Source: Streptomyces sp. TRM64462 (lineage in GTDB: Bacteria; Actinomycetota; Actinomycetes; Streptomycetales; Streptomycetaceae). From it: DNA of 32,049 bases. This document shows, piece after piece, positions 20,058 through 29,365 of this stretch. Position numbers and translations under genes: made by a program. The notes under the pieces are model-generated. The model worked only from the letters and a program-made list of their open reading frames with translations. It had not been told where the DNA came from and ran no database searches. Within the stretch, counting starts at the first letter, position 1; the number at the start of each line of letters is the position of its first letter. Location: NCBI RefSeq assembly GCF_013362995.1, contig NZ_JABWDV010000461.1:1-32049 (forward strand), in the 5' to 3' direction.

Positions 20058-20882
20058 TCAGGCGGCGGTGCGGCGCCTGTGCCGGCGGGCCGCGACCAGG
20101 GCCGTGGCGAGGGCCGCCGCGAGGGCGGCCGCCGCGGTGACGGCGGTGCCGGTGGCCGGGGTGGTGCCGGTGGCCGGGGTGGTGCGGGGGTCCCCGGCCG
20201 CCTGCTGCTGCGGCTGGTGTTGTTGCTGTTGCTGCGGTGCCGTGTAGCCGCCCGCCTTGCCCGTGCGGGCGTAGGCGGAGCCAGGCAGCTTGTCGCCGTA
20301 GGCGGCCGCTACGCGCGCGTGGTACGCCGTGAGCGTCGTGCCGCCGTCCCCGACGGCCCGTACCGCGTCCTCGTCCAGGGGGAGCACCTTGTTCCCCTTG
20401 TGCACGTACCAGGCGTCGATCTGCGGTTCGCGGAAGACCGTGCCGCCGGGCAGCCGGCGGGCGCCCTGTTCGGCGTACCGGATCTCGTCGTCGCCGGTCG
20501 CGATGTTCACGACCTGCCACTCGCCGCCCTTCTGCCGTGCGGTCCAGACGGACGCCCGCTGCCCGTCGGCGGCGACCGCGCGTGCGGCGTGGAACTCGAC
20601 GCGGGCGACGGGCGCCCCGGCCCGGCCGGCGACGAAGTCCGGTGACAGGACGTGGACGGGGACCGTGCCGCCCTCGATACGGGGCTGGGCCGCCGCCCTG
20701 GTCACGGCGCCGTCGCGGGCGAAGAACCGGGACAGCGTGTCGAGCGTCGCGCGGTCCTCGACCGCGTCGCCGGGTGTCGGGGCGGCGGAGGCAGGAGGCG
20801 CGGCGAGCGCGAGCAGGGCCGCCGCGGCGAGTGCGGTGGTGGTCGTGACGGCGGCGGTGCGCCGCCCTCTCGGGTCCGTCAT
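20058..20882 (-). CDS. Secreted, probably membrane-anchored hypothetical protein
   Basis: I do not recognise a named family. The 274-residue product has a Sec signal peptide (basic MTDPRGRR start, hydrophobic core, APPASA-AP cleavage site near residue 34), a soluble domain of about 160 residues (e.g. VEFHAARAVAADGQRASVWTARQKGGEWQVVNIATGDDE), a Gln-rich linker (PQQQQQHQPQQQ), two TTPATG repeats, and a final hydrophobic helix with an HRRR tail. The end has the form of a cell-wall sorting signal, but the motif reads TPATG rather than the LAxTG or LPxTG that sortases need, so simple membrane anchoring is more likely. ATG at 20882 lies 5 bases past the stop of the cysteine peptidase gene, so both are coupled and probably work together outside the cell, for example as peptidase and inhibitor, chaperone or substrate (inference). 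Confidence 0.75.
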   Translation of the reverse strand: MTDPRGRRTAAVTTTTALAAAALLALAAPPASAAPTPGDAVEDRATLDTLSRFFARDGAVTRAAAQPRIEGGTVPVHVLSPDFVAGRAGAPVARVEFHAARAVAADGQRASVWTARQKGGEWQVVNIATGDDEIRYAEQGARRLPGGTVFREPQIDAWYVHKGNKVLPLDEDAVRAVGDGGTTLTAYHARVAAAYGDKLPGSAYARTGKAGGYTAPQQQQQHQPQQQAAGDPRTTPATGTTPATGTAVTAAAALAAALATALVAARRHRRRTAA

Positions 20883-20887
20883 CCGTC

Positions 20888-21511
20888 TCACGCCCCGATC
20901 CGGTAGAGCGAGTGGGTCCAGGAGAACGAGTTGTTGTCGACGTACCAGGCGTGCGACGCCCAGTTGTAGCGGTCGCTGGAGGGCCACGGGTCGCCCCAGT
21001 ACACCCAGCTCCGGGAGTCGTCGTAGCCGTAGATCACATGCATGTGGCCGCCGCCGCTCGACCACTGGATGCGGGTCTCGACGGGCCGGTTCGCGTTGAT
21101 CTCGGTCTGGACCGTGGAGTACCGGAGCCAGCCGTTCACGTACGAGCCGGGGTTGATGCCGGCCCAGCGCAGGCCGGTCTGGACGTTGCCGAGCGTGGCC
21201 TGCCAGTTGGGGCAGTCGTAGCCCTGCTGCCGGTTGAACGCGGCGTTGCAGAACTGGTTCTGGCTGTAGTCGCGGCCGTACCAGGTCGCGATGGTGTTGC
21301 CGGCGGCGGCCCAGCACCAGTTGCTCTTCTGCTGGGCCTGCATGGTGATGCCGAGGCGCTTGTAGGCGAGTGCGGTCGGGGCGGACGGGTCGTCCTGCGG
21401 TGCCGCGGTGGCCGTGGCGGTCGGCACCGTCAGCAGGGCGGCGCAGACGGCCGCGGCGATGCCGAGGCGGCGTCTGTTCCGGTGCGGCTGCTTCGTACAG
21501 GGGTTGTGCAT
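20888..21511 (-). CDS. Secreted papain-like cysteine peptidase (C39/C70-like)
   Basis: The 207-residue protein has a Sec signal peptide (HRNRRRLGIAAAVCAALLTVPTATATAAPQ) and then a papain-like domain: QAQQKSNWCWAAAGNTIATWYG carries the oxyanion Gln and catalytic Cys, and SSGGGHMHVIYGYDDSRSWVYWGDPW carries the catalytic His and Asn/Asp. This is the layout of the Peptidase_C39_2 and AvrRpt2-like C70 groups. Two more Cys (QFCNAAF and GYDCPNW) could form a disulfide. The start is ATG at 21511, with GGAGG (plus-strand CCTCC at 21518-21522) 6 bases upstream; a longer reading upstream has no such support. A TTGACC/GATGCT promoter lies at 21569-21597 and a 14-base palindrome in the leader. The next gene is coupled. 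Substrate unknown. Confidence 0.82.
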   Translation of the reverse strand: MHNPCTKQPHRNRRRLGIAAAVCAALLTVPTATATAAPQDDPSAPTALAYKRLGITMQAQQKSNWCWAAAGNTIATWYGRDYSQNQFCNAAFNRQQGYDCPNWQATLGNVQTGLRWAGINPGSYVNGWLRYSTVQTEINANRPVETRIQWSSGGGHMHVIYGYDDSRSWVYWGDPWPSSDRYNWASHAWYVDNNSFSWTHSLYRIGA

Positions 21512-21546
21512 CGCGTTCCTCCGTTGGGGATGTGGGGAGGGAGGAG

Positions 21547-21560
21547 CGCGTCCGGACGCG
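21547..21560. promoter_or_regulatory. 14-base perfect palindrome in the peptidase leader
   Basis: CGCGTCCGGACGCG is its own reverse complement. It lies between the predicted transcription start (about 21562) and the ribosome-binding site (21518-21522) of the cysteine peptidase gene, where a repressor operator or a 5' UTR hairpin would act. Confidence 0.45.
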
Positions 21561-21568
21561 TTGTTCGA

Positions 21569-21597
21569 AGCATCAATCGTTGTCGGGAACAGGTCAA
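21569..21597 (-). promoter_or_regulatory. Promoter of the cysteine peptidase gene
   Basis: On the minus strand TTGACC (plus 21592-21597) and GATGCT (plus 21569-21574) are separated by 17 bases, close to the Streptomyces housekeeping consensus TTGACn / TAnnnT. It would give a leader of about 50 bases. This is one of the two best housekeeping-type promoters seen in the window. Confidence 0.55.
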
Positions 21598-21725
21598 CGC
21601 GCTTCAATGCGGGGTGACATCGCGGTGTGAGCGCAAGTGGTTGCCCTGTGAACGACCGCGCGCCGCCCGACCTGCTCCTCGTTCCCCCGGGCGGGCCGTC
21701 GGCGGGATGTCGTACCGCCCCGTAC

Positions 21726-21737
21726 GTGAACGTTCAC
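21726..21737. promoter_or_regulatory. 12-base palindrome upstream of the HTH-like gene
   Basis: GTGAACGTTCAC is a perfect palindrome, directly before the GAGGAG ribosome-binding site (21739-21744) of the gene starting at 21750. A second copy of the half-site, GTGAACG, occurs at 21648-21654. The position suggests an operator, possibly for the gene's own product. Confidence 0.45.
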
Positions 21738-21749
21738 TGAGGAGCCCTC

Positions 21750-22802
21750 GTGGGACACACCGAGGCCCAGGCCGATCTGGCGCAGCTGCTGCACACCGGT
21801 CCGTTCCATCTGGCGCTCCGCGCGGCTCTGGCGGTGCGCGGACTGCCGCTCCAGCGGGTGCAGCACCATCTGGCGCACCGGGGCATCAAGGTCGGCGTGA
21901 CGAGCCTGTGCTACTGGCAGCAGGGGGCGCGGAGGCCGCAGCGGCCCGAGTCGCTGAAGGCGGTGCGGGCGCTGGAGGAGCTGCTCGAACTGCCCGGGGG
22001 CTCGCTGATCCGGCTGCTGGAGGGTGCGGCGCCGGGCGGCGACGGGGCGGTGGGTGGGGCCGGTGGTTCGGGTGGGTCTGGTGGGCCTGGTGGCTCGGGC
22101 GGGCCCGGTGGTCCGGGTGGTCCGGGCGGGCCTGGTGGCTCCGGCGGGCGGCGCGGCGATGTGGTGGTGCGGCCGGCGGCCCGCTCGTACCGGTCGCTGG
22201 TCGAGGCGTCGGGGGTGGTGGAGAGGCTGATCGCGGGCCTGGGGTGGCCGGCGGACGGGGGGCTGCACACGGTGGGGCACCACGAGCGGGTGCGGATCGG
22301 TGCGGCGCGCGAGCTGGTGGGGCGGGACTCGCTGCACGTGGTGCGGGCGCACCGGGACGGCGTTGACCGCTACCTGGCCATTCACCACGGGGACCCGGGG
22401 TGCGAACCGGAGCGGGTCGCGGTGGTGGCGGGCGACAACTGCCGTACGGGGCGGGTGCGTACGGACCGGGCGACCGGCGTGGTGATCGCGGAGCTGCTGT
22501 TCGACGCGCGGCTGCGGGCCGGGGACACGTACGTCTTCGGCTACGGCTTCGAGGACGGTACGGGCGGGCAGAGCGCCGAGTACGTGCGCGGGTTCAGTTT
22601 CGCGGGCGGGCAGTACGTGCTCCAGGTCGCGTTCCACGAGGACGCGCTGCCGGTGCGGTGCCGCCGGTTCGCGCAGGCGTCGGCGGGGTCGCCGCGCGGG
22701 GCGCGGGGCGACCTGACGCTGAGCGGGCTGCACCGCACGGTGCACCTGGTGGAGCAGGGCGTGCGGCCCGGGCTCCTGGGCATCGACTGGGCCTGGGCGT
22801 AG
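21750..22802 (+). CDS. Putative HTH protein with collagen-like Gly-rich linker
   Basis: The 350-residue product has three parts. Residues 15-92 look like an XRE-type helix-turn-helix unit (LALRAALAVRGLPLQRVQHHL, then VTSLCYWQQGARRPQRPESLKAV, followed by EELLELPGGSLIRLL), as seen in Streptomyces regulators. Residues 96-136 are a Gly-Gly-X run (GGSGGPGGSGGPGG and similar). Residues 137-350 form a conserved-looking domain of no family I recognise (VVERLIAGLGWP, HTVGHHERVRIG, AGDTYVFGYGFEDGT, GGQYVLQVAFHEDALPVRCRRF), probably rich in beta strands. The start is GTG at 21750 with GAGGAG 5 bases upstream. It is divergent from the cysteine peptidase unit and converges on the Rieske gene with a 6-base gap. 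A regulator with an attached sensing domain is a reasonable guess, not shown. Confidence 0.75.
   Translation: MGHTEAQADLAQLLHTGPFHLALRAALAVRGLPLQRVQHHLAHRGIKVGVTSLCYWQQGARRPQRPESLKAVRALEELLELPGGSLIRLLEGAAPGGDGAVGGAGGSGGSGGPGGSGGPGGPGGPGGPGGSGGRRGDVVVRPAARSYRSLVEASGVVERLIAGLGWPADGGLHTVGHHERVRIGAARELVGRDSLHVVRAHRDGVDRYLAIHHGDPGCEPERVAVVAGDNCRTGRVRTDRATGVVIAELLFDARLRAGDTYVFGYGFEDGTGGQSAEYVRGFSFAGGQYVLQVAFHEDALPVRCRRFAQASAGSPRGARGDLTLSGLHRTVHLVEQGVRPGLLGIDWAWA
22035..22157 (+). repeat. GGN-codon repeat encoding a (Gly-Gly-X) linker
   Basis: About 13 successive Gly-Gly-Ser/Pro/Ala triplets encoded by GGT/GGC/GGG-rich, T-containing codons such as GGTGGGCCTGGTGGCTCG. It joins the HTH-like part to the C-terminal domain of the gene at 21750. 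Repeats of this kind are prone to length change in frame. Confidence 0.8.
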
Positions 22803-22808
22803 CCGGGG

Positions 22809-23237
22809 TCAGGCCTGCGGGCCCGCGATCAGCTTGCCGTCCTTGACGGTGACGGGGACCTCCGGCAGCGGCACGGTCGCCGGGCCCTTGAGTGCCTTGC
22901 CGGTCGTGACGTCGAAGCGGCTGCCGTGGCAGGGGCAGTTGCCCTCGTTCTCCTCGATCTTGTCGAGGAGGCAGCCCGCGTGGGTGCACTGGGCGCTGAA
23001 CGCCTTGTACTGGCCCTGGGCCGGGCAGTGCACGAGGACGCGCTGCTCCCGGTACAGCCGCGCCCCGCCGACGGGGACCTCGTCCGCGGCGCCCAGGGGC
23101 ACGGGCGCTGTCGGTGTGGGCGTCCGGGCGTGGCCCAGCTTGGACTCCGTGGAGCAGGCGGCCGCGCCGAGTCCCGCGGCACCGGCGAGCGCGGCGCCTT
23201 TCAGCACGGTACGGCGGGTGGCGGGCAGGCCGGACAT
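22809..23237 (-). CDS. Rieske [2Fe-2S] lipoprotein
   Basis: The 142-residue protein has a combined Tat/lipoprotein signal (PATRRTVLKGAALAGAAG, then lipobox AAAC, Cys at about residue 27), a Thr/Pro linker, and a Rieske domain with both ligand boxes: CTHAGCLL and CPCHGSRFD, giving Cys-His plus Cys-His ligands for a 2Fe-2S cluster. It should be exported folded with its cluster by Tat and held on the outer face of the membrane. The start is ATG at 23237 with GGAG 5 bases upstream; the longer open frame upstream lacks support. It stands alone, between the HTH-like gene (convergent) and uvrA. The redox partner is not evident. Similar 'Rieske (2Fe-2S) protein' lipoproteins are common in Streptomyces. 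Confidence 0.9.
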   Translation of the reverse strand: MSGLPATRRTVLKGAALAGAAGLGAAACSTESKLGHARTPTPTAPVPLGAADEVPVGGARLYREQRVLVHCPAQGQYKAFSAQCTHAGCLLDKIEENEGNCPCHGSRFDVTTGKALKGPATVPLPEVPVTVKDGKLIAGPQA

Positions 23238-23330
23238 GGGTGCTCCACGGGGGTGCGACGGACGTCGGGGTACGGACCTGACGATACCGACGCGTATCGC
23301 CGGGCCCTCAGGCAGGGTGAGCCGAACGCC

Positions 23331-23376
23331 CGGCAGGCCGGGGGCGCCCCGCACGCACGGGGCGCCCCTGCCTGGC
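23331..23376 (-). terminator. Strong terminator after uvrA
   Basis: An 11-bp perfect stem (GGGGCGCCCCG at 23341-23351 with its complement at 23358-23368, 6-base loop), extended after a small internal loop by CAGG/CCTG (23334-23337 with 23371-23374). It begins directly past the uvrA stop codon. Confidence 0.85.
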
Positions 23377-26301
<2,925 letters not shown>

Positions 26302-26328
26302 GCCGGTCCGCACCTTTCTTGAGATGAG

Positions 26329-26345
26329 CGGGGGCACAGCCCCCG
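26329..26345 (-). other. Small hairpin in the uvrA leader
   Basis: CGGGGGC (26329-26335) and GCCCCCG (26339-26345) form a 7-bp stem with an ACA loop, 28 bases upstream of the uvrA start codon. It could slow ribosome loading or be a roadblock, or be chance in GC-rich DNA. Confidence 0.35.
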
Positions 26346-26459
26346 TCCCAGACTGTTCCAGCCTATGGGGGCCGCCAGATGGATGAATGCCTGACTTTCA
26401 AGGATGCCTCCACCGAGCGTATAGCACGTGCATTCGATTTTGGTCCGCGCTCCACCACC

Positions 26460-26488
26460 TTCACCCGATCGAGTGGCGGCGCTAGGGT
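26460..26488 (+). promoter_or_regulatory. Promoter giving a leaderless transcript
   Basis: TTCACC (26460-26465), a 17-base spacer and TAGGGT (26483-26488) resemble a Streptomyces housekeeping promoter. The -10 ends 7 bases before the ATG at 26496, so transcription should begin at or beside the start codon, giving an mRNA without a leader. Confidence 0.55.
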
Positions 26489-26495
26489 CAGCAGC

Positions 26496-27185
26496 ATGAT
26501 CGATCACGCACATGACCTGGCCTCGGTACGCGAGGCGACCGACCGGCTGCTCAGCGCGGCCGCCGCACTCGACGACGCCGCCGTCGCCGCGCCGTCCCGC
26601 CTGCCGGGCTGGACCCGCGGCCACGTCCTGGCCCACCTGGCCCGCAACGCGGACGCCCTGGTGAACGTGCTCCAGGGCCGGCCCATGTACGTCAGCGGCG
26701 AGGCCCGCGACGCCGACATCGAGCGCGGTGCCCCGCGCCCCCTGGACGCCCAGCTCGCCGACCTGCGTGAGACGGCCGCCCGCTTCCAGGCCGAGGGCGA
26801 CGCCCCGGCCGACTGGAGCCGCACCGTGGAGCTCCGCAACGGTGTGACGGACCAGGCGGCCCGGGTGCCGTTCCGCCGCCTCGTCGAGGTCGAGCTGCAC
26901 CATGTGGACCTGGGCGTCGGCTACGAGCTGGAGGACCTGCCGAAGGAGTTCACCGAGCGCGAGATCGACTTCCTGACGGACCGGTTCGCCGGACACCAGG
27001 ACGTGCCCGCGACCACGGTGACCGCCGACGACGGCCGTACGTGGACCACCGGCGGCGGCGCCGCGGGCGGCCCTGTGGAGGTGCGCGGCACGGCGGCCGA
27101 TCTGCTCGGGTGGCTCGCCGGGCGGCGCGACGGCTCCGCCCTGTCGGTCTCGGGCGGCCCGCTCCCGGCGCTGCCGCCGCTGTAG
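26496..27185 (+). CDS. Maleylpyruvate isomerase-family mycothiol-dependent protein
   Basis: The 229-residue protein belongs to the DinB-like MDMPI family, metal- and mycothiol-dependent enzymes of actinobacteria. The N-terminal four-helix bundle shows the signature LPGWTRGHVLAHLARNADAL, with His47 in a metal-ligand position, and VEVELHHVDLGVGY gives the further Glu and His ligands. A C-terminal MDMPI-type domain follows (VRGTAADLLGWLAGRRDGSALSV). Only one member, from Corynebacterium, has a proven maleylpyruvate isomerase role; here there are no gentisate-pathway genes nearby, so the true substrate is open. ATG at 26496 is chosen because homologues start close to here and a promoter -10 ends 7 bases upstream; the frame is open upstream but would run through the promoter. 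Confidence 0.88.
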   Translation: MIDHAHDLASVREATDRLLSAAAALDDAAVAAPSRLPGWTRGHVLAHLARNADALVNVLQGRPMYVSGEARDADIERGAPRPLDAQLADLRETAARFQAEGDAPADWSRTVELRNGVTDQAARVPFRRLVEVELHHVDLGVGYELEDLPKEFTEREIDFLTDRFAGHQDVPATTVTADDGRTWTTGGGAAGGPVEVRGTAADLLGWLAGRRDGSALSVSGGPLPALPPL

Positions 27186-27210
27186 GCCGCCCGCTCCCAG
27201 GCCCCGGCGA

Positions 27211-27216
27211 TAGGCT
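27211..27216 (+). promoter_or_regulatory. Candidate -10 for a leaderless metallo-hydrolase transcript
   Basis: TAGGCT ends 6 bases before the ATG at 27223, the same geometry as at 26483-26488 and 19982-19987. No good -35 was found, and there is no Shine-Dalgarno, which together favour a leaderless start or readthrough from the gene before. Confidence 0.4.
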
Positions 27217-27222
27217 GATCCC

Positions 27223-27879
27223 ATGACGTACAGCGGAGCGGTGAAGGTCGGCGGTCCCGCGGATGTGCACGAGCTGGCGGACCTGATCGTCTCGAAGGTC
27301 GCGGTCGGCCCGATGGACAACAACGCGTATCTGCTGCGCTGCCGGACCACCGGCGAGCAGCTCCTGATCGACGCGGCGCACGACCCCCGGACGCTGCTCC
27401 AGCTGATCGGTGACGACGGCATCGCGTCCGTCGTCACCACCCACCGCCACCACGACCACTGGGGCGCGCTCGCCGACGTCGTCGCCGCCACGGGCGCCCG
27501 TACGTACGCCGGGCGGTACGACGCCGCGGGCATCGACGTCCCGACCGACGTCCTGGTGGAGGACGGCGACACGGTCCGCGTCGGCCGCGTCGAGCTCACA
27601 GCCCGTCATCTGCGGGGCCACACGCCCGGTTCCATCGTGCTGGTCTACGACGACCCGCACGGCCACCCGCATGTCTTCACGGGCGACTGCCTGTTCCCGG
27701 GCGGCGTCGGCAACACCTGGAAGGACCCGGAGGCGTTCGCCTCCCTGCTGCACGACGTGGAGACCAAGCTGTTCGACGTGCTGCCGGACGAGACCTGGAT
27801 CTACCCGGGCCACGGCAAGGACACCACGCTCGGCGACGAGCGCCCGCAGCTGCCGGAGTGGCGCGCGCGGGGCTGGTGA
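27223..27879 (+). CDS. MBL-fold metallo-hydrolase, glyoxalase II-like
   Basis: The 218-residue protein has the metallo-beta-lactamase fold motifs in order: THRHHDHWGAL (HxHxDH zinc ligands) near residue 68, GHTPGSIVLVY near 130, FTGDCLFPGGVGNTW near 150, and the terminal IYPGHGKDTTLG. This set fits thioester hydrolases such as hydroxyacylglutathione hydrolase; in an actinomycete the thiol would be mycothiol, which matches the mycothiol-dependent-type neighbour upstream. The two may form a small thiol-detoxification pair (inference). ATG at 27223 is 37 bases past the previous gene; a TAGGCT hexamer ends 6 bases upstream, suggesting its own, leaderless transcript. Confidence 0.9.
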   Translation: MTYSGAVKVGGPADVHELADLIVSKVAVGPMDNNAYLLRCRTTGEQLLIDAAHDPRTLLQLIGDDGIASVVTTHRHHDHWGALADVVAATGARTYAGRYDAAGIDVPTDVLVEDGDTVRVGRVELTARHLRGHTPGSIVLVYDDPHGHPHVFTGDCLFPGGVGNTWKDPEAFASLLHDVETKLFDVLPDETWIYPGHGKDTTLGDERPQLPEWRARGW

Positions 27880-27892
27880 TCCCGGCACCCTG

Positions 27893-27920
27893 ACCACGCA
27901 CCACGCACCACGCACCACGC
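27893..27920 (+). repeat. Four perfect copies of a 7-base tandem repeat
   Basis: ACCACGC is repeated four times without error (27893-27899, 27900-27906, 27907-27913, 27914-27920) in the 118-base gap between the metallo-hydrolase and the MFS transporter gene. A unit length of 7 is not in frame with anything and the tract is non-coding. It could be a slippage-prone spacer or a set of direct-repeat binding sites about 80-100 bases upstream of the transporter start. Confidence 0.85.
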
Positions 27921-27997
27921 GCCCGATCCGGCCACGTGCCATCCCCGCGCCTCCACGCGCCCCGTAACGGGCGTGCGCGCTGGGTAGTTGGCGCGAC

Positions 27998-29356
27998 ATG
28001 CGCCACAGTCATACCCATCCGGACCGCCGCACCGATCGTGCCCAGGGCCGGACGCCGCCGTCGATGGCGCGGCTCGCCGCCGCGTCGCTCGCCGGGACGG
28101 CCATCGAGTTCTACGACTTCTTCGTCTACGGGACGGCCGCCGCGCTGGTACTCGGCCCCCTGTTCTTCCCGACGTTCTCGCCGGTGGCCGGGACGCTCGC
28201 CGCGTTCGGCACGTTCGCCGTCGGGTTCGTGTCCCGCCCGCTCGGGTCGGTGCTTTTCGGCCATATCGGCGACCGTTACGGGCGGAGGCCGGTGCTCTTC
28301 GCGTCGCTGGGGCTCACGGGCGCGGCGACGGTCGCGGTCGGGTGCGTCCCGTCGTACGCGACGCTCGGCGTGGCGGCTCCGGCGCTGCTGCTGGTGCTGC
28401 GCTTCCTGCAGGGGCTCGGCCTCGGCGGCGAGTGGGGCGGGGCCGTGCTGCTGACCGCCGAGCACGCTCCGGAGCGGCGGCGCGCCCTGTGGGCGTCGTT
28501 CCCGCAGATCGGGCCTTCGGTCGGGTTCCTGCTGGCGAACGGGGTGATGCTGGCCCTGTCGGCGGGGCTGAGCGATGCCGCGTTCCGGGAGTGGGGGTGG
28601 CGGGTGCCGTTCTGGGCGGCGGGGCTGCTCGCGCTGGGCGGACTGCTGCTGCGCACGTCACTGGCGGAGACCCCGCAGTTCCAGGAGCTCGCCGAGACCG
28701 GGACGCGGGCGAGCGCGCCGCTGGTGGAGGTGGTGCGCCGGCACTGGCGGCTGGTGCTGCTGACGGCGGGGGCGCTGGCGGTCGGGTACGCCGTGTTCTA
28801 CGCGGTGTCGACGTGGGCGCTGGCGTACGGCACGGAGCGGCTCGGGGTGAGCCGTACGGTGATGCTGGTGTGCGTGATGGCGGCGGTGGCTGTCAAGGGG
28901 GCCCTGACGCCGTTCGCCGCGATGCTGGGCGACCGGTACGGGCGGCGGCCGATGTGCCTGGCCGGGTGCGCCGCGTCGGCGCTGTGGACGTTCCCGATGG
29001 TGGGGCTGCTGCACACGGGGCGGCCGGTGCTGATGTTCCTCGGGTTCCTCGGGTCGCTGCTGGCGTTCATCACGATGTTCTCGGTCGTCGCCGCGTATCT
29101 GCCGGAGCTGTACGAGCCGCGGGTGCGGTGCACGGGTGCGGCGGTCGGCTACAACCTGGCCGGGGTGCTGGGCGGGGCGCTGACGCCGATGGTGGCGACG
29201 GCGGCCTCGGGTGGCGCGGGGCCGCCGTGGGGCGTCGCCGCCTATCTGACGGGGATCGCCCTGTTGAGCCTCGGCTGCTTCGCGCTGCTGCCGGAGACCC
29301 TGCCGTCGCCGGTGGCGGCGGCGCGGGAGCCGGCGGAGGAGGCCGCCGCCGTCTGA
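27998..29356 (+). CDS. MFS transporter, metabolite:proton symporter (MHS) type
   Basis: A 452-residue membrane protein with about 12 predicted helices. After a 25-residue polar N-terminus it shows the MHS features: ASLAGTAIEFYDFFVYGTAAAL in helix 1, RPLGSVLFGHIGDRYGRRPVL (motif A) and its second-half copy AAMLGDRYGRRPMCL, LRFLQGLGLGGEWGGAVLL, and the PxxRRALWASFPQIGPSVGFLLANG segment. This family includes proline/betaine (ProP), shikimate, citrate and ketoglutarate importers; substrate cannot be assigned from sequence. ATG at 27998 is used; it has no clear Shine-Dalgarno (a TAGTTG hexamer sits 7 bases upstream). ATG at 28064 would cut off the polar leader and is possible. It converges on the small gene at 29366 with a 9-base gap. 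Confidence 0.9.
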   Translation: MRHSHTHPDRRTDRAQGRTPPSMARLAAASLAGTAIEFYDFFVYGTAAALVLGPLFFPTFSPVAGTLAAFGTFAVGFVSRPLGSVLFGHIGDRYGRRPVLFASLGLTGAATVAVGCVPSYATLGVAAPALLLVLRFLQGLGLGGEWGGAVLLTAEHAPERRRALWASFPQIGPSVGFLLANGVMLALSAGLSDAAFREWGWRVPFWAAGLLALGGLLLRTSLAETPQFQELAETGTRASAPLVEVVRRHWRLVLLTAGALAVGYAVFYAVSTWALAYGTERLGVSRTVMLVCVMAAVAVKGALTPFAAMLGDRYGRRPMCLAGCAASALWTFPMVGLLHTGRPVLMFLGFLGSLLAFITMFSVVAAYLPELYEPRVRCTGAAVGYNLAGVLGGALTPMVATAASGGAGPPWGVAAYLTGIALLSLGCFALLPETLPSPVAAAREPAEEAAAV

Positions 29357-29365
29357 CGGGCGGGC

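Noticed and set aside
22035..22157. Frameshift or two separate genes at the Gly-rich stretch
   Set aside because: The frame is continuous through the repeat and the downstream domain has consistent codon bias; it reads as a linker.
26302..26450. LexA box or RecA-independent damage promoter upstream of uvrA
   Set aside because: The best LexA-like site (CGAATgcacGTGCT) misses the second half-site. The TTGAAAGTC stretch resembles the RecA-NDp -35, but the element 8 bases on reads ATCCAT and lacks the required TA.
26379..26495. N-terminal extension of the isomerase-like protein to 26379
   Set aside because: The extension has no family-like sequence, crosses a good promoter, and the conserved fold starts at 26496.
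27880..27997. CRISPR-like array at the ACCACGC repeats
   Set aside because: The repeats are 7 bases and directly adjacent with no spacers.
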